A DNA stretch of 64,000 nucleotides from Hassallia byssoidea VB512170 (GCF_000817785.2 NZ_JTCM02000008.1:51180-115179); one strand, 5' to 3'. Shown: positions 27,223 through 36,412, counted from the first letter of the stretch. Made by a program: numbers and translations. The notes: generated from the sequence alone by a model not told the origin.

Positions 27223-28434
27223 ATGCATAGCCCAATTAAAATTACTCCCACATCAAAATTTAAGCGAGAAGCAACAGAAATTGCCCAAAGATTACCTCTC
27301 TGTTTTCATGGTGCAAAAGTAATTTTAGGTAATAGTATTGAATCAGAAACATTAGTGATACCTTTAGTACCTAGTGCTAAAGAAATGTTTGCGCCGCGTG
27401 GTGCATGTTTGCTATCTGAGACTGGTTCTTTGTGGGTGTCAGATACGGGACATCATCGCTTATTAGGATGGCGGAATTTACCCACCACAGATAATCAACC
27501 TGCTGATTGGGTAATTGGACAACCTGACTTTAATCATGAGGGACAAAATGCAAAAACTACACCAGGAAGGGCAACTTTAAGTGTCCCAACTGGGATTTGT
27601 GCTTGTGGGGAAGGTTTAGCAGTAGCGGATGCTTGGAATCACCGCGTTTTAATTTGGAAAAAGTTACCGGAAGATAATAATGTTCCGGCAGATTTGGTGT
27701 TAGGTCAAGCTAATTTTAACGACAACAAACCGAATCGGGGAAAGCAAGAAGCCGCCGCAAATACTTTAAACTGGTGTTATGGTGTTTGCTATTATCAAGG
27801 GAGATTGTTTGTTGCTGATACGGGAAATCGTCGGGTTTTAATTTGGAATGAATTACCGTCAGAAAATGGTCAACCAGCGGATTTAGTGTTGGGACAACCA
27901 GACATGCGATCGCGTAATGAAAATGGTGGCGCTAGTCCCTCAGCATCGAGTATGCGTTGGTGTCATGATATCACCATTTGGGGAGATAATTTAGTTATCA
28001 CTGATGCGGGTAATAACCGGGTGATGATTTGGCAAGGAATTCCAACAGAAAATAATACTCCTTGTGCAGTTGTTTTGGGACAAAAAAGCTTTGATTTAGT
28101 CGAAATAAATCAGGGTGTTTATTTTCCTAATGCTAGTAGTTTAAGTATGCCTTATGGTGTGGCAGCTTGTGGTGATTGGTTGTTAGTTGCGGATACTGCT
28201 AATTCTCGGTTGTTGGGATGGAAAATGCCAGAATCAATTATATCTTTGCAAGGTGCTGTTGCTGATGCGATAGCTGGACAAATAGATTTTCAAAGTAAAG
28301 GTGAAAATCGCGATTTTGCATTGCCAAAACGAGATAGTTTAAATTGGTGTTATGGAATAAAAGTATGTGGCAATACTGCGGTAATAGCTGATTCGGGAAA
28401 TAATAGAATTTTAATTTGGGAAATGGAAGTATAG
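27223..28434 (+). CDS. NHL-repeat beta-propeller protein of hyp operon
   Basis: 403 residues of repeated blade motifs such as LSETGSLWVSDTGHHRLLGW, GLAVADAWNHRVLIWKKLP, LFVADTGNRRVLIWNELP and LVITDAGNNRVMIWQGIP, typical of NHL propellers. No signal peptide is obvious. It matches the alr0693-type gene before hypF in Nostoc and may hold proteins together during hydrogenase assembly. ATG at 27223 chosen; a TTG directly before is unlikely. A CGCAAAGGCGCAGAGG plus GTTGCGCGGG repeat separates it from hypF. Confidence 0.9.
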   Translation: MHSPIKITPTSKFKREATEIAQRLPLCFHGAKVILGNSIESETLVIPLVPSAKEMFAPRGACLLSETGSLWVSDTGHHRLLGWRNLPTTDNQPADWVIGQPDFNHEGQNAKTTPGRATLSVPTGICACGEGLAVADAWNHRVLIWKKLPEDNNVPADLVLGQANFNDNKPNRGKQEAAANTLNWCYGVCYYQGRLFVADTGNRRVLIWNELPSENGQPADLVLGQPDMRSRNENGGASPSASSMRWCHDITIWGDNLVITDAGNNRVMIWQGIPTENNTPCAVVLGQKSFDLVEINQGVYFPNASSLSMPYGVAACGDWLLVADTANSRLLGWKMPESIISLQGAVADAIAGQIDFQSKGENRDFALPKRDSLNWCYGIKVCGNTAVIADSGNNRILIWEMEV

Positions 28435-28440
28435 ATATTA

Positions 28441-28512
28441 TCTCACGCAAAGGCGCAGAGGAGCCAGGGCGTTGCGCGGGTTCCCCGCGTTGTAGCAACT
28501 GGCGTCACGCAA
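28441..28512. repeat. CGCAGAGG and GTTGCGCGGG...GTTGTAGCAACTGG repeat before hypF
   Basis: Composite dispersed repeat filling the gap. Its second part is the intergenic relative of the sequence found inside the second NRPS adenylation domain (3450-3565). Confidence 0.75.
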
Positions 28513-28527
28513 AGAAGAAAAAGATTT

Positions 28528-30930
28528 ATGTCTATTGAGGAAATCAGGGTTTATGGCACTGTTCAAGGGGTAGGATTTCGACCTACTGTGTATCGTTTGG
28601 CAAAAGCTTGCGGGTTACGCGGGGAAGTTTTTAATGATGGTCAAGGTGTGTTAATTCGGGTATCTGGTAGTGATGAATCTCTAACAGAATTTGTTCAAAG
28701 ATTGCAGCAAGAATGTCCTCCTTTAGCAATAATTAATCAACTGACACGAACTCGTTATCAGGGTGAATTTAGCTTTAATGATTTTGTTATTTCTACGAGT
28801 GTTAGTAATGCGATAAAAACAGAAATTGCCGCTGATGCTGCTACTTGTCCGCAATGTCAAGAAGACATTTTTAATCCCCTTAGCCGTTGGTATCGTTACC
28901 CCTTTACTAACTGTACTCATTGCGGTCCGCGCCTAAGTATTATTCGCGCCATTCCTTACGACCGAAATAATACCAGCATGGCTGCTTTTGCCATGTGTTC
29001 AGAATGTGCGAAGGAATACAACGATGTCGAAAACCGTCGATTTCACGCTCAACCTATTGCTTGCCATATCTGCGGACCTCAAGTGACTTTAGAACGTGCA
29101 GATAATAAGCCGATTACCGCTTTCATGTTCTCGATGCTGGATGATATTGATGCTGTCTGTACCTTGTTGCAAAAAGGCGAGATTGTAGCAATTAAGGGGT
29201 TAGGTGGTATTCATCTTGCTTGCGATGCAACACAGGAAACAGCGGTGCAAAAATTGCGCGATCGCAAAAAACGTTACCATAAACCCTTTGCTTTAATGGC
29301 GCGAGATATAACGGTAATTGAAGAATATTGCACCCCCAGCGCCAAGGAAAAAGAATTATTAAAAAGTCCCGCAGCACCAATTGTTTTAATGCGAAAGAAG
29401 GGACTAGAAGACAGGGTGACAAGAGAAAAACTCTTAACTCCTAACTCCTCATTCCTAACTCCTAACTCTCTAGCACATTCCGTAGCACCTGGGCAAAATA
29501 CTCTGGGTTTTATGCTACCTTATACGCCCTTGCATCATCTAATTCTCAAACGGATGAATCGCCCGATTGTTTTAACAAGTGGCAATATTTCTGATGAACC
29601 GCAATGTATTGATAATGAAGAAGCGCGGCAAAAGTTAGGAAAAATAGCCGATTATTTTTTACTACATAACCGTAAGATTGTTAACCGATTAGACGATTCT
29701 ATAGTGCGGGTTGTCGGTGATAAAGTGCAAACAATTCGCCGCGCTAGAGGATACGCGCCAACACCTATCAATTTACCACCAGGATTTAACAACGTTCCTC
29801 ATATATTAGCAATGGGTAGTGAGTTAAAAAATACCTTTTGTCTATTGCGAGATGGACAAGCAATTCTTTCTCAGCATTTAGGAGATTTAGAAAACGCTGC
29901 TGCTTTTAATGCTTATCAAAATACGCTAAATTTATACTTAAATCTATTTGAACATAAACCAGAAATTATATCTGTAGATTTACATCCTGAATATCTTTCA
30001 ACAAAACTAGGTAAAGAACTAGCAAACGCTAATCAAATAAAAGTTTATAACATCCAGCATCATCACGCCCATATTGCCGCTTGCATGGCAGAAAATAATA
30101 TTCCTCTAGATAGCAACCCTGTTTTAGGAATCGCTTTAGATGGACTAGGTTATGGCGAAGATGGCACACTCTGGGGCGGAGAATTTATGTTAGCAGATTA
30201 TCACCAATTTAAGCGACTGGCAACATTTAAACCAGTAGCAATGATTGGAGGTAAACAAGCAATTTCTCAGCCTTGGCGTAACACTTATGTCCAATTGCTA
30301 TCAGCGTTTACTTGGCAATATTTAAAACAAGAGTACGGTGAGTTAGAAATCTTACAATTTATCGAAAAAAAGCCGTTAAACCTTCTCAATCAGCTTATAG
30401 AAAAAGAGATTAACTCTCCTTTAACTTCATCAATCGGGCGTTTATTTGATGCAGTTGCTGCTGCTATCGGTATTTGTCGCGAAGAATGTAGCTATGAAGG
30501 ACAAGCAGCGATCGCAATGGAAGCCTTAGTCGATGTCCATAGCTTAAATAATCATGAAGAAACTCAAATTTATCCTTTTAAACTTGACATTTCAGATAGT
30601 ATTTATTGTATAGACCCGCGCCCAATGTGGCAAGCTTTACTCCACGACTTGCAACAGCAGATTTCTCAACCTGTCATAGCTGCTAAATTTCACAAAAGTT
30701 TAGCTAACGTCATTGTAGAAATGGTTAAACATCTGCGTACAGAAAATGTAATAAATAAAGTCATTCTTACCGGAGGAGTTTTTCAAAATAGTATTTTATT
30801 ACAGCAAGTAAGTAACCGCTTACAAGCATTAGAAATAAAAGTACTAACTCATAGTTTAGTACCCTCAAACGATGGCGGCTTATCACTAGGGCAAGCTGTT
30901 ATTGCTGCCGCTAAATTAATAAATCCATAA
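28528..30930 (+). CDS. hypF: Carbamoyltransferase HypF
   Basis: 800 residues. Order: acylphosphatase domain (VYGTVQGVGFRPTVYRL, residues 8-90), two zinc-finger motifs (CPQCQEDIF ... CTHCGPR; CSECAKE ... CHICGP), a YrdC-like domain (KGLGGIHLACDAT), and a Kae1-like domain with HHHAHIAAC and GLGYGEDGTLWGGEF. HypF makes carbamoyl-adenylate and passes the group to the HypE C-terminal Cys, the first step to the CN ligands of the Ni-Fe site. A stretch near residues 292-315 (REKLLTPNSSFLTPNS) is translated STRR (CTAACTCCTAACTCC) and is not part of the family. Confidence 0.97.
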   Translation: MSIEEIRVYGTVQGVGFRPTVYRLAKACGLRGEVFNDGQGVLIRVSGSDESLTEFVQRLQQECPPLAIINQLTRTRYQGEFSFNDFVISTSVSNAIKTEIAADAATCPQCQEDIFNPLSRWYRYPFTNCTHCGPRLSIIRAIPYDRNNTSMAAFAMCSECAKEYNDVENRRFHAQPIACHICGPQVTLERADNKPITAFMFSMLDDIDAVCTLLQKGEIVAIKGLGGIHLACDATQETAVQKLRDRKKRYHKPFALMARDITVIEEYCTPSAKEKELLKSPAAPIVLMRKKGLEDRVTREKLLTPNSSFLTPNSLAHSVAPGQNTLGFMLPYTPLHHLILKRMNRPIVLTSGNISDEPQCIDNEEARQKLGKIADYFLLHNRKIVNRLDDSIVRVVGDKVQTIRRARGYAPTPINLPPGFNNVPHILAMGSELKNTFCLLRDGQAILSQHLGDLENAAAFNAYQNTLNLYLNLFEHKPEIISVDLHPEYLSTKLGKELANANQIKVYNIQHHHAHIAACMAENNIPLDSNPVLGIALDGLGYGEDGTLWGGEFMLADYHQFKRLATFKPVAMIGGKQAISQPWRNTYVQLLSAFTWQYLKQEYGELEILQFIEKKPLNLLNQLIEKEINSPLTSSIGRLFDAVAAAIGICREECSYEGQAAIAMEALVDVHSLNNHEETQIYPFKLDISDSIYCIDPRPMWQALLHDLQQQISQPVIAAKFHKSLANVIVEMVKHLRTENVINKVILTGGVFQNSILLQQVSNRLQALEIKVLTHSLVPSNDGGLSLGQAVIAAAKLINP
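29398..29475. repeat. STRR-like CTAACTC units within hypF
   Basis: TTAACTCCTAACTCC, TTCCTAACTCCTAACTC: about four degenerate CTAACTC units in frame, adding some 20 residues to the YrdC-like region of HypF. Confidence 0.75.
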
Positions 30931-31019
30931 ATTGCAAGATTTTAAATACTCTTTCTTTTCTTTCTCTGTGTTCTCTGTGCCTAGTAAGGTTCGTTTATCT
31001 TCAACAAGGATAACAAAAC

Positions 31020-31268
31020 ATGTGTTTGGGAATACCCGGTCAAATAACAGAAATAACTGACATAAATCAAAAACTAGCCCTTGTTAGCGTAGGTGGTGTA
31101 AAGCGTCAAGTTAATATTGCTTGCATCGTTAACGAACAGCATCCCGCCGAATCTTGTGTTGGAGATTGGGTATTGGTTCATGTAGGCTTTGCCATGAATC
31201 GAATTAACGAAAAAGAAGCGGCGGAAACATTAAAGTTATTGGAAGAGTTAGCAGAAGCGATAAGTTAA
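31020..31268 (+). CDS. hypC: Hydrogenase maturation chaperone HypC
   Basis: 82 residues beginning MCLGIPGQI; the N-terminal Cys2 is the residue that holds the Fe(CN)2CO unit with HypD. VSVGGVKRQVNIACIV and DWVLVHVGFAMNRI complete the HupF/HypC fold. It stands between hypF and hypD as in most hyp operons. A weak AAGGAT site precedes the ATG. Confidence 0.96.
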   Translation: MCLGIPGQITEITDINQKLALVSVGGVKRQVNIACIVNEQHPAESCVGDWVLVHVGFAMNRINEKEAAETLKLLEELAEAIS

Positions 31269-31271
31269 GAA

Positions 31272-31294
31272 TAAGCGCTCTCTGCGCTTACTAC
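31272..31294. repeat. Partial copy of the GTAGTAAGCGCT palindrome
   Basis: TAAGCGCTCTCTGCGCTTAC followed by TACG: right half of the family, between hypC and hypD. Confidence 0.6.
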
Positions 31295-31324
31295 GAGTAA
31301 ATTCATCTAAAATACAAAGTTAAT

Positions 31325-32506
31325 ATGAAATACGTTGATGAATTCCGCGAACCACAAAAAGCTGAAGCATTACTTCACGAAATTGAAAGATTATGTCTAA
31401 TATTAGGAAAGCCCATCAAATTAATGGAAGTATGCGGCGGTCATACCCATTCTATTTTTAAATATGGCATTGAAGAAGTTTTGCCCAACACAATAGAATT
31501 AATTCACGGTCCAGGTTGTCCGGTGTGCGTGATGCCAAAGGGGAGATTAGATGATGCGATCGCTATCTCCCAAAATCCCAACGTCATTTTCACCACCTTT
31601 GGCGATGCCATGCGGGTTCCCGGTTCCACAACCAGCTTACTGCAAGCCAAGGCACAAGGCGCAGATATTCGCATGGTTTACTCTCCCCTAGATAGCCTGC
31701 AAATTGCTAGAGAAAACCCCGACAAAGAAATCGTCTTTTTTGCCCTTGGGTTTGAAACAACTGCCCCCAGCACTGCTTTTACCATCCTACAAGCAGCATC
31801 CGCAAAAATTCACAACTTCAGCATGTTTTCCAATCACGTCCTCGTGATTCCTGCCTTGGAAGCACTGCTAGATAATCCCGATTTACAACTTGATGGATTT
31901 ATCGGTCCGGGTCATGTCAGCATGGTAATTGGCACAGACCCTTATCAATTTATTTCTCAACAGTATCATAAGCCAATTGTTATCTCCGGATTTGAACCTT
32001 TAGATATTTTTCAATCAATTTGGATGCTATTACAGCAGCTAGTTGAAAATCGTTGTGAAGTTGAAAATCAATATAACCGAATCGTTGAAACACAGGGAAA
32101 TATTGTTGCGATAGAAGCTATAAACGAAGTTTTTACAGTACGCGAAAACTTTGATTGGCGAGGTTTAGGTGACATTCCCAACTCTGGCTTAAAAATTCGG
32201 ACAAAGTATGCCCAATTTGATGCCGAACTTAAATTTACCATTCCTAACCTCAAAGTTGCCGACCATAAAGCTTGTAAATGTGGGGAAATTCTCAAAGGAG
32301 TATTGAAGCCTTGGGAATGCAAAGTATTTGGTACAGCTTGCACCCCAGAAACACCGATTGGAACTTGCATGGTTTCTTCTGAAGGTGCTTGTGCAGCTTA
32401 TTACAAATATGGTCGCCTTTCTAAAGTTGCTAAGAAAAATACACCGGAAAAATCACAGGTAACAATATCTCAAGAACCTCTCCCCGCTTGCGGTAAGTCT
32501 CGATAA
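31325..32506 (+). CDS. hypD: Hydrogenase maturation protein HypD
   Basis: 393 residues. Family motifs: MEVCGGHTHSIF, HGPGCPVCVMPKGR, FTTFGDAMRVPGS, and the [4Fe-4S] ligands in the C-terminal part (CKCGEILKGVLKPWECKVFG, TACTPETPIGTCMVSSEGAC). HypD with HypC assembles the Fe(CN)2CO group. The end past residue 375 (NTPEKSQVTISQEPLPACGK) is beyond the usual family end and partly repeat-like. The tautomerase gene follows after 12 bases. Confidence 0.97.
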   Translation: MKYVDEFREPQKAEALLHEIERLCLILGKPIKLMEVCGGHTHSIFKYGIEEVLPNTIELIHGPGCPVCVMPKGRLDDAIAISQNPNVIFTTFGDAMRVPGSTTSLLQAKAQGADIRMVYSPLDSLQIARENPDKEIVFFALGFETTAPSTAFTILQAASAKIHNFSMFSNHVLVIPALEALLDNPDLQLDGFIGPGHVSMVIGTDPYQFISQQYHKPIVISGFEPLDIFQSIWMLLQQLVENRCEVENQYNRIVETQGNIVAIEAINEVFTVRENFDWRGLGDIPNSGLKIRTKYAQFDAELKFTIPNLKVADHKACKCGEILKGVLKPWECKVFGTACTPETPIGTCMVSSEGACAAYYKYGRLSKVAKKNTPEKSQVTISQEPLPACGKSR

Positions 32507-32518
32507 AAAGGAGATTAT

Positions 32519-32734
32519 ATGCCATTTATCACAGTTCAAATTGCGAAAGGTCATTCTATTGAAAAAAAACGCGAATTAGTTAAAGCCCTCACTGATACAC
32601 TCGTTGCTACTTTGGGTTCTAAGCCTGAGTGGATTACAATTCATATTGATGAATTTGAAAGGGAAAATTGGGCGGTAGGGGGTCAATTACATTCTGATAA
32701 GCATAGCGGTAGACATAAAGAGAAAGGTGTATAA
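32519..32734 (+). CDS. 4-oxalocrotonate tautomerase-family protein
   Basis: 71 residues starting MPFITVQIAKGHS; Pro2, the catalytic base of this family, is present. The body is KKRELVKALTDTLVATLG and EWITIHIDEFERENW. A gene of this type (asr0697) lies between hypD and hypE in Nostoc PCC 7120 too, so it belongs to the operon although no step in hydrogenase maturation is known for it. A strong AAGGAG site lies before the ATG. Confidence 0.92.
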   Translation: MPFITVQIAKGHSIEKKRELVKALTDTLVATLGSKPEWITIHIDEFERENWAVGGQLHSDKHSGRHKEKGV

Positions 32735-32779
32735 AGCTATGATTGTAAAGTGCTGCCTTCTACAATTTATACGCCATTA

Positions 32780-33349
32780 ATGTCAAGTATAAAAATACCA
32801 AGGACATACCGAATCAATAGTAATCGCTGTATTCTTAGATGCGTCTGTGAGCAAGATATTTCACATGTATTCTCAGCTACACGCTTCCAAGGATTTAACG
32901 ATGGGATGCTTTGGGAACCACCACAATCCATTGAAGAACTTAACGAACCTTTTAAAAGAAGTCTTCAAGCCTGGGATTCTGGTTCAGCTTACACATTCAC
33001 TATTGAATCTGCCAAAACTAGCGCATTTATTGGCAGAATTTCTATTAGAAAAGGCGAAACTGAAGGTGTTTGGAATCTTGGCTTCTGGACACACCCAGAA
33101 CATCAACGTCAGGGTTACATGACAGAGGCTGCTAAAGTAATTATCGAGTTCGGTTTCACGGTTTTGGATGCCGATCGCATAGAAGCCTATCATGCTTTGT
33201 GGAATACGGGTAGTGAAAAAGTCTTAAAAAATGTGGGCATGAAGTTTGTTCGTTATATCCCGCAAGGCTTTCAGAAGCATGGTAAGTGGGTAGACGAGAA
33301 TCTTTTGACAATTGAAAGAGAAGCTTTCCAAGCTTTAAAGGAAATTTAA
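32780..33349 (+). CDS. GNAT acetyltransferase inserted in the hyp operon
   Basis: 189 residues of the RimJ/RimL-like GNAT family: VWNLGFWTHPEHQRQGYMTE holds the acetyl-CoA loop (Q-x-x-G-Y), followed by AAKVIIEFGFTVLDADRIEA and SEKVLKNVGMKFV. It probably acetylates a protein N-terminus or small amine. It sits between the tautomerase gene and hypE, where other strains have none, with 12 bases to hypE. The ATG at 32780 is used; a GTG at 32750 would add ten unmatched residues. Confidence 0.85.
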   Translation: MSSIKIPRTYRINSNRCILRCVCEQDISHVFSATRFQGFNDGMLWEPPQSIEELNEPFKRSLQAWDSGSAYTFTIESAKTSAFIGRISIRKGETEGVWNLGFWTHPEHQRQGYMTEAAKVIIEFGFTVLDADRIEAYHALWNTGSEKVLKNVGMKFVRYIPQGFQKHGKWVDENLLTIEREAFQALKEI

Positions 33350-33361
33350 ATCTTATTTAAT

Positions 33362-34453
33362 ATGAAATTTTCCCCCAATAACTCAGCACAAAATCCCCTA
33401 TTTCAAAAAGTCCCTCGCCGGGGTAAACTGCGAGATACTCATATTACTCTCGCGCATGGTAGCGGTGGCAAAGCAATGCGCGATTTAATTGACGATATCT
33501 TTATCAGTAATTTTGATAATTCAATTCTCTCGCAATTAGAAGACCAAGCAAGCTTTAACTTAGCAAGTTTCACACAACACGGAGATAGACTCGCTTTTAC
33601 CACCGATTCTTATGTTGTAGATCCTTTATTTTTTCCTGGCGGTGATATAGGAGAATTAGCAATTTATGGTACTATTAATGATTTAGCGGTGAGTGGTGCT
33701 AAACCTTTATATCTTAGTTGTAGTGTAATTTTAGAAGAAGGATTATCTGTAGAAACATTACGGCGTGTCGCTACAAGCATGAAAATAGCCGCGCAGAAAA
33801 CTGGTATACAAATTGTGACAGGTGACACGAAAGTTGTGCAGCGCGGTGCTGTAGATAAGTTGTTTATTAATACTGCCGGTATTGGTGTTATCCCAGCAAA
33901 AGTTGCGATTTCGGCACACAATATTCAACCGGGAGATGCGATAATTATTAATGGTGAATTGGGCAATCATGGCGCTGCTATTTTAATTGCCCGTGGTGAA
34001 TTGGCATTAGATACTGATATTGAAAGTGACTGTCAGCCGTTACATGATTTAGTTGAAACTATCCTCAATGTTTGTCCCGGAGTTCATGCAATGCGGGATG
34101 CAACACGCGGCGGTTTGGCTACAGTATTAAATGAATTTGCTGTTAGTTCAAATGTCGGAATTCGCCTGGATGAAAAGTCTATCCCAGTGCGTGAAGAAGT
34201 AAAAGGTGTGTGCGAAATTCTCGGTTTAGATCCGTTGTATTTGGCGAATGAAGGTAAGTTGGTTGTAGTGGTGAAAGGTGATAATGCTGACACTGTTTTA
34301 TCAGCTATGAAGTCTCACCCAGCAGGAAAAGATGCTTGTATTATCGGTGAAGTTATTTCTTCGCCTCCGGGAATTGTATTATTAAACACTATTTTCGGTG
34401 CTGAACGCATTGTTGATATGCTTGTGGGCGATCAGCTACCACGCATTTGTTAA
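33362..34453 (+). CDS. hypE: Hydrogenase maturation protein HypE
   Basis: 363 residues, PurM-like ATPase. It has LAHGSGGKAMRDLIDDIF, FTTDSYVVDPLFFPGGDIG, MRDATRGGLATVLNEFA and the C-terminal PRIC, whose Cys takes the carbamoyl group from HypF and dehydrates it to a cyanide donor. All key parts are present. The first ~20 residues (NNSAQNPLFQKVPRRGKL) are slightly longer than typical. Confidence 0.97.
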   Translation: MKFSPNNSAQNPLFQKVPRRGKLRDTHITLAHGSGGKAMRDLIDDIFISNFDNSILSQLEDQASFNLASFTQHGDRLAFTTDSYVVDPLFFPGGDIGELAIYGTINDLAVSGAKPLYLSCSVILEEGLSVETLRRVATSMKIAAQKTGIQIVTGDTKVVQRGAVDKLFINTAGIGVIPAKVAISAHNIQPGDAIIINGELGNHGAAILIARGELALDTDIESDCQPLHDLVETILNVCPGVHAMRDATRGGLATVLNEFAVSSNVGIRLDEKSIPVREEVKGVCEILGLDPLYLANEGKLVVVVKGDNADTVLSAMKSHPAGKDACIIGEVISSPPGIVLLNTIFGAERIVDMLVGDQLPRIC

Positions 34454-34643
34454 GTTATGATGATGATTTCATAGAATTTATTAAGTTTTTATATAGATAT
34501 TTGTAGTCAATCGGACTTTTTCACAAAAAGGCTATTGATAGGATTTGTGATAGATAAGCAATCAAAAGTTAGTTTTTTGGTGAATTAAGTAATTTTTTTA
34601 TTAGTTATACAAGCTTAATGTATAATGCCTACCTAATTTTTTC

Positions 34644-34674
34644 GGGTGCGTTAACGCAGTGTAACGCACCCTAC
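34644..34674. repeat. GGGTGCGTTA...TAACGCACCC repeat before hypA
   Basis: Inverted repeat in the 256-base gap between hypE and hypA. Its right arm by chance spells GTA-N8-TAC (34661-34674). The rest of the gap is AT-rich, with a TATAAT at 34621-34626 (34620-34625 with the preceding T) that might be a promoter part. Confidence 0.7.
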
Positions 34675-34709
34675 ATCTGATATTAAAAAAGAGCGATCGC
34701 TTGAATTTT

Positions 34710-35051
34710 ATGCACGAAATAGGAATTACTCAAAATGTTGTAGCAATTGTAGCTGAATACGCCAATGGTGCAAAAGTGCGACGAGTATTATTAGAAATTG
34801 GCAAGCTTTCAGCTATTATGCCTGATGCCGTATCTTTTTGTTTTGATGTTTGTTCTCAAAACACAGTTTTAGAAGGGGCAATATTAGAAATATTGCAAAT
34901 TCCCGGTTTGGCAAGATGTCGTCAATGTGGTGCAGAAATTCCTTTAGAAAAGCCCTTTGGTGTCTGTAATTGTGGAAGTAAGCAACTAGATTTAATAGCT
35001 GGCGAAGAATTAAAAATTAAGGAAATAGAGGTAGATGAAGTATGTGTGTAA
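34710..35051 (+). CDS. hypA: Hydrogenase nickel-insertion protein HypA
   Basis: 113 residues starting MHEIGITQNVVAIV; His2 is the nickel ligand of the family. Zinc ligands are in ARCRQCGAEIP (C-x2-C) and GVCNCGSK, where the second pair is C-x-C instead of the usual C-x2-C. ATG at 34710 was chosen so that His2 follows Met; a TTG upstream would hide it. It overlaps hypB by ten bases. Confidence 0.95.
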   Translation: MHEIGITQNVVAIVAEYANGAKVRRVLLEIGKLSAIMPDAVSFCFDVCSQNTVLEGAILEILQIPGLARCRQCGAEIPLEKPFGVCNCGSKQLDLIAGEELKIKEIEVDEVCV

Positions 35052-35968
35052 CTTGCGGCTGTTCTGATGATGCTGAAGCTAAAGTTTCTAATTTGCAAAC
35101 GGGTACAGTAATGACAATTCAGCCTGAAAGTGAAACCCATCACCATCATACTCATGTGTTACCTGATGGTAAGCTAATTACTCATTCTCACAGTCACGAA
35201 CCTGTTACTGAAACCCACCACCATCATACTCATGTGTTACCTGATGGCAAGGTAGTTACCCACTCTCATAGTCACGATATTAATGAAGTTTCTCAAATTC
35301 ATGCCAAAATACATGGCAGAACTATATCTTTAGAACATGAAATTTTATCAAAAAATAATCTTATAGCTGCCGAAAATCGCGGCTGGTTTAAAGGTAGAAA
35401 TATTCTGGCATTAAATTTAGTCAGTTCTCCGGGTTCGGGAAAAACAACTCTCTTAACTCGCACTATCAATGATTTAAAACAGCAGTTATCTCTTAGTGTA
35501 ATTGAAGGCGATCAAGAAACTACTAATGATGCGGAAAAAATCAAAGATACGGGCTGCAAAGTTGTTCAAGTAAATACGGGTAGTGGCTGTCATTTAGATG
35601 CAGCAATGGTAGAACAAGGTTTGCAACAACTCAATCCACCTTTTAACTCTATAGTGATGATTGAAAATGTTGGCAATCTTGTTTGTCCGGCTTTATTTGA
35701 TTTAGGAGAACAGGCAAAAGTTGTAATTTTATCGGTGACAGAGGGAGAAGATAAACCGATAAAATATCCCTATATGTTCCGCGCTAGTGAGATAATGATT
35801 TTGACAAAAATTGATTTGCTGCCTTATGTCAAGTTCGATGTGCAACGCTGCATAGAATACGCCAAGCAAGTCAATCCGCAAATTCAGATTTTTCAGCTTT
35901 CAGCGCAGACTGGAATTGGTTTAGATAATTGGTATGATTGGCTGTCCAAAAAAGCCATTAGCCATTAG
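35042..35968 (+). CDS. hypB: Hydrogenase nickel-insertion GTPase HypB with duplicated His-rich arm
   Basis: 308 residues. The N-terminal MCVTCGCSDD carries the C-x2-C-G-C nickel site. A His-rich arm follows in which a block of about 24 residues (ETHHHHTHVLPDGK...THSHSH) is present twice in tandem. The GTPase part has SSPGSGKTTLL (P-loop), IEGDQETTNDA, MIENVGNLVCPALFDLGE and LTKIDLLPY. HypB delivers nickel with HypA. The His arm may also store nickel. The start overlaps the end of hypA; both genes are certainly co-transcribed. Confidence 0.97.
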   Translation: MCVTCGCSDDAEAKVSNLQTGTVMTIQPESETHHHHTHVLPDGKLITHSHSHEPVTETHHHHTHVLPDGKVVTHSHSHDINEVSQIHAKIHGRTISLEHEILSKNNLIAAENRGWFKGRNILALNLVSSPGSGKTTLLTRTINDLKQQLSLSVIEGDQETTNDAEKIKDTGCKVVQVNTGSGCHLDAAMVEQGLQQLNPPFNSIVMIENVGNLVCPALFDLGEQAKVVILSVTEGEDKPIKYPYMFRASEIMILTKIDLLPYVKFDVQRCIEYAKQVNPQIQIFQLSAQTGIGLDNWYDWLSKKAISH

Positions 35969-35975
35969 CAACATC

Positions 35976-36004
35976 GTAGAGACGTTCCGCCGGAACGTCT
36001 TTAC
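35976..36004. repeat. GTAGAGACGTTCC inverted repeat after hypB
   Basis: Same family as 13043-13071; arms GACGTTCC/GGAACGTC. It lies between the convergent hypB and the gene at 36041 and might help terminate both. Confidence 0.75.
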
Positions 36005-36040
36005 AATATATGTAGCCGGACATAATATAACAGCGTTGTC

Positions 36041-36412
36041 TCAAAGCCAATCTCGATAAGCTGAGATTTCGTTGACGCTAATTTCAAACGCACCCCCTTT
36101 GCCAAATGGAGGATAAACGCGGATGTTAGCGTTACTAGAAAACCGTTCTAATCGATTGCCAAATTGAGGAATGTTGCTGACTATATGCCAGTAAGATACT
36201 ATGTCAGGACTGTCAATTACCAAGGTCAAACTATCGGCATTTGTGGTGATGTACCAATGACAATTAGATAGTAATGTTCGGGTAATGCGATCGCACGCTT
36301 GATAAAAGCATCTGCCAGTAGATTGTTCTAGCTCTTGATGCAGCATTCTATCATGTTTTGTCACCTCTGTTGGCGGTAAATCATCCGCAGGCAGTGAGGG
36401 TGGTTTACACAT
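36041..36412 (-). CDS. Conserved small protein of unknown function (copy 2)
   Basis: 123 residues, paralogue of the protein at 18871-19239; shared blocks are FYQACDRITRTLLSNCHWYI, SLTLVIDSPD, NANIRVYPP and NEISAYRDWL. No known domain recognised. Its start overlaps the end of the LLM oxidoreductase gene by eight bases, so the two are translationally coupled. Confidence 0.87.
   Translation of the reverse strand: MCKPPSLPADDLPPTEVTKHDRMLHQELEQSTGRCFYQACDRITRTLLSNCHWYITTNADSLTLVIDSPDIVSYWHIVSNIPQFGNRLERFSSNANIRVYPPFGKGGAFEISVNEISAYRDWL

Noticed and set aside
34661..34674. GTA-N8-TAC sequence before hypA, as for an NtcA site
   Set aside because: It is formed by the arm of a common palindromic repeat (TAACGCACCCTAC), so it is probably chance.
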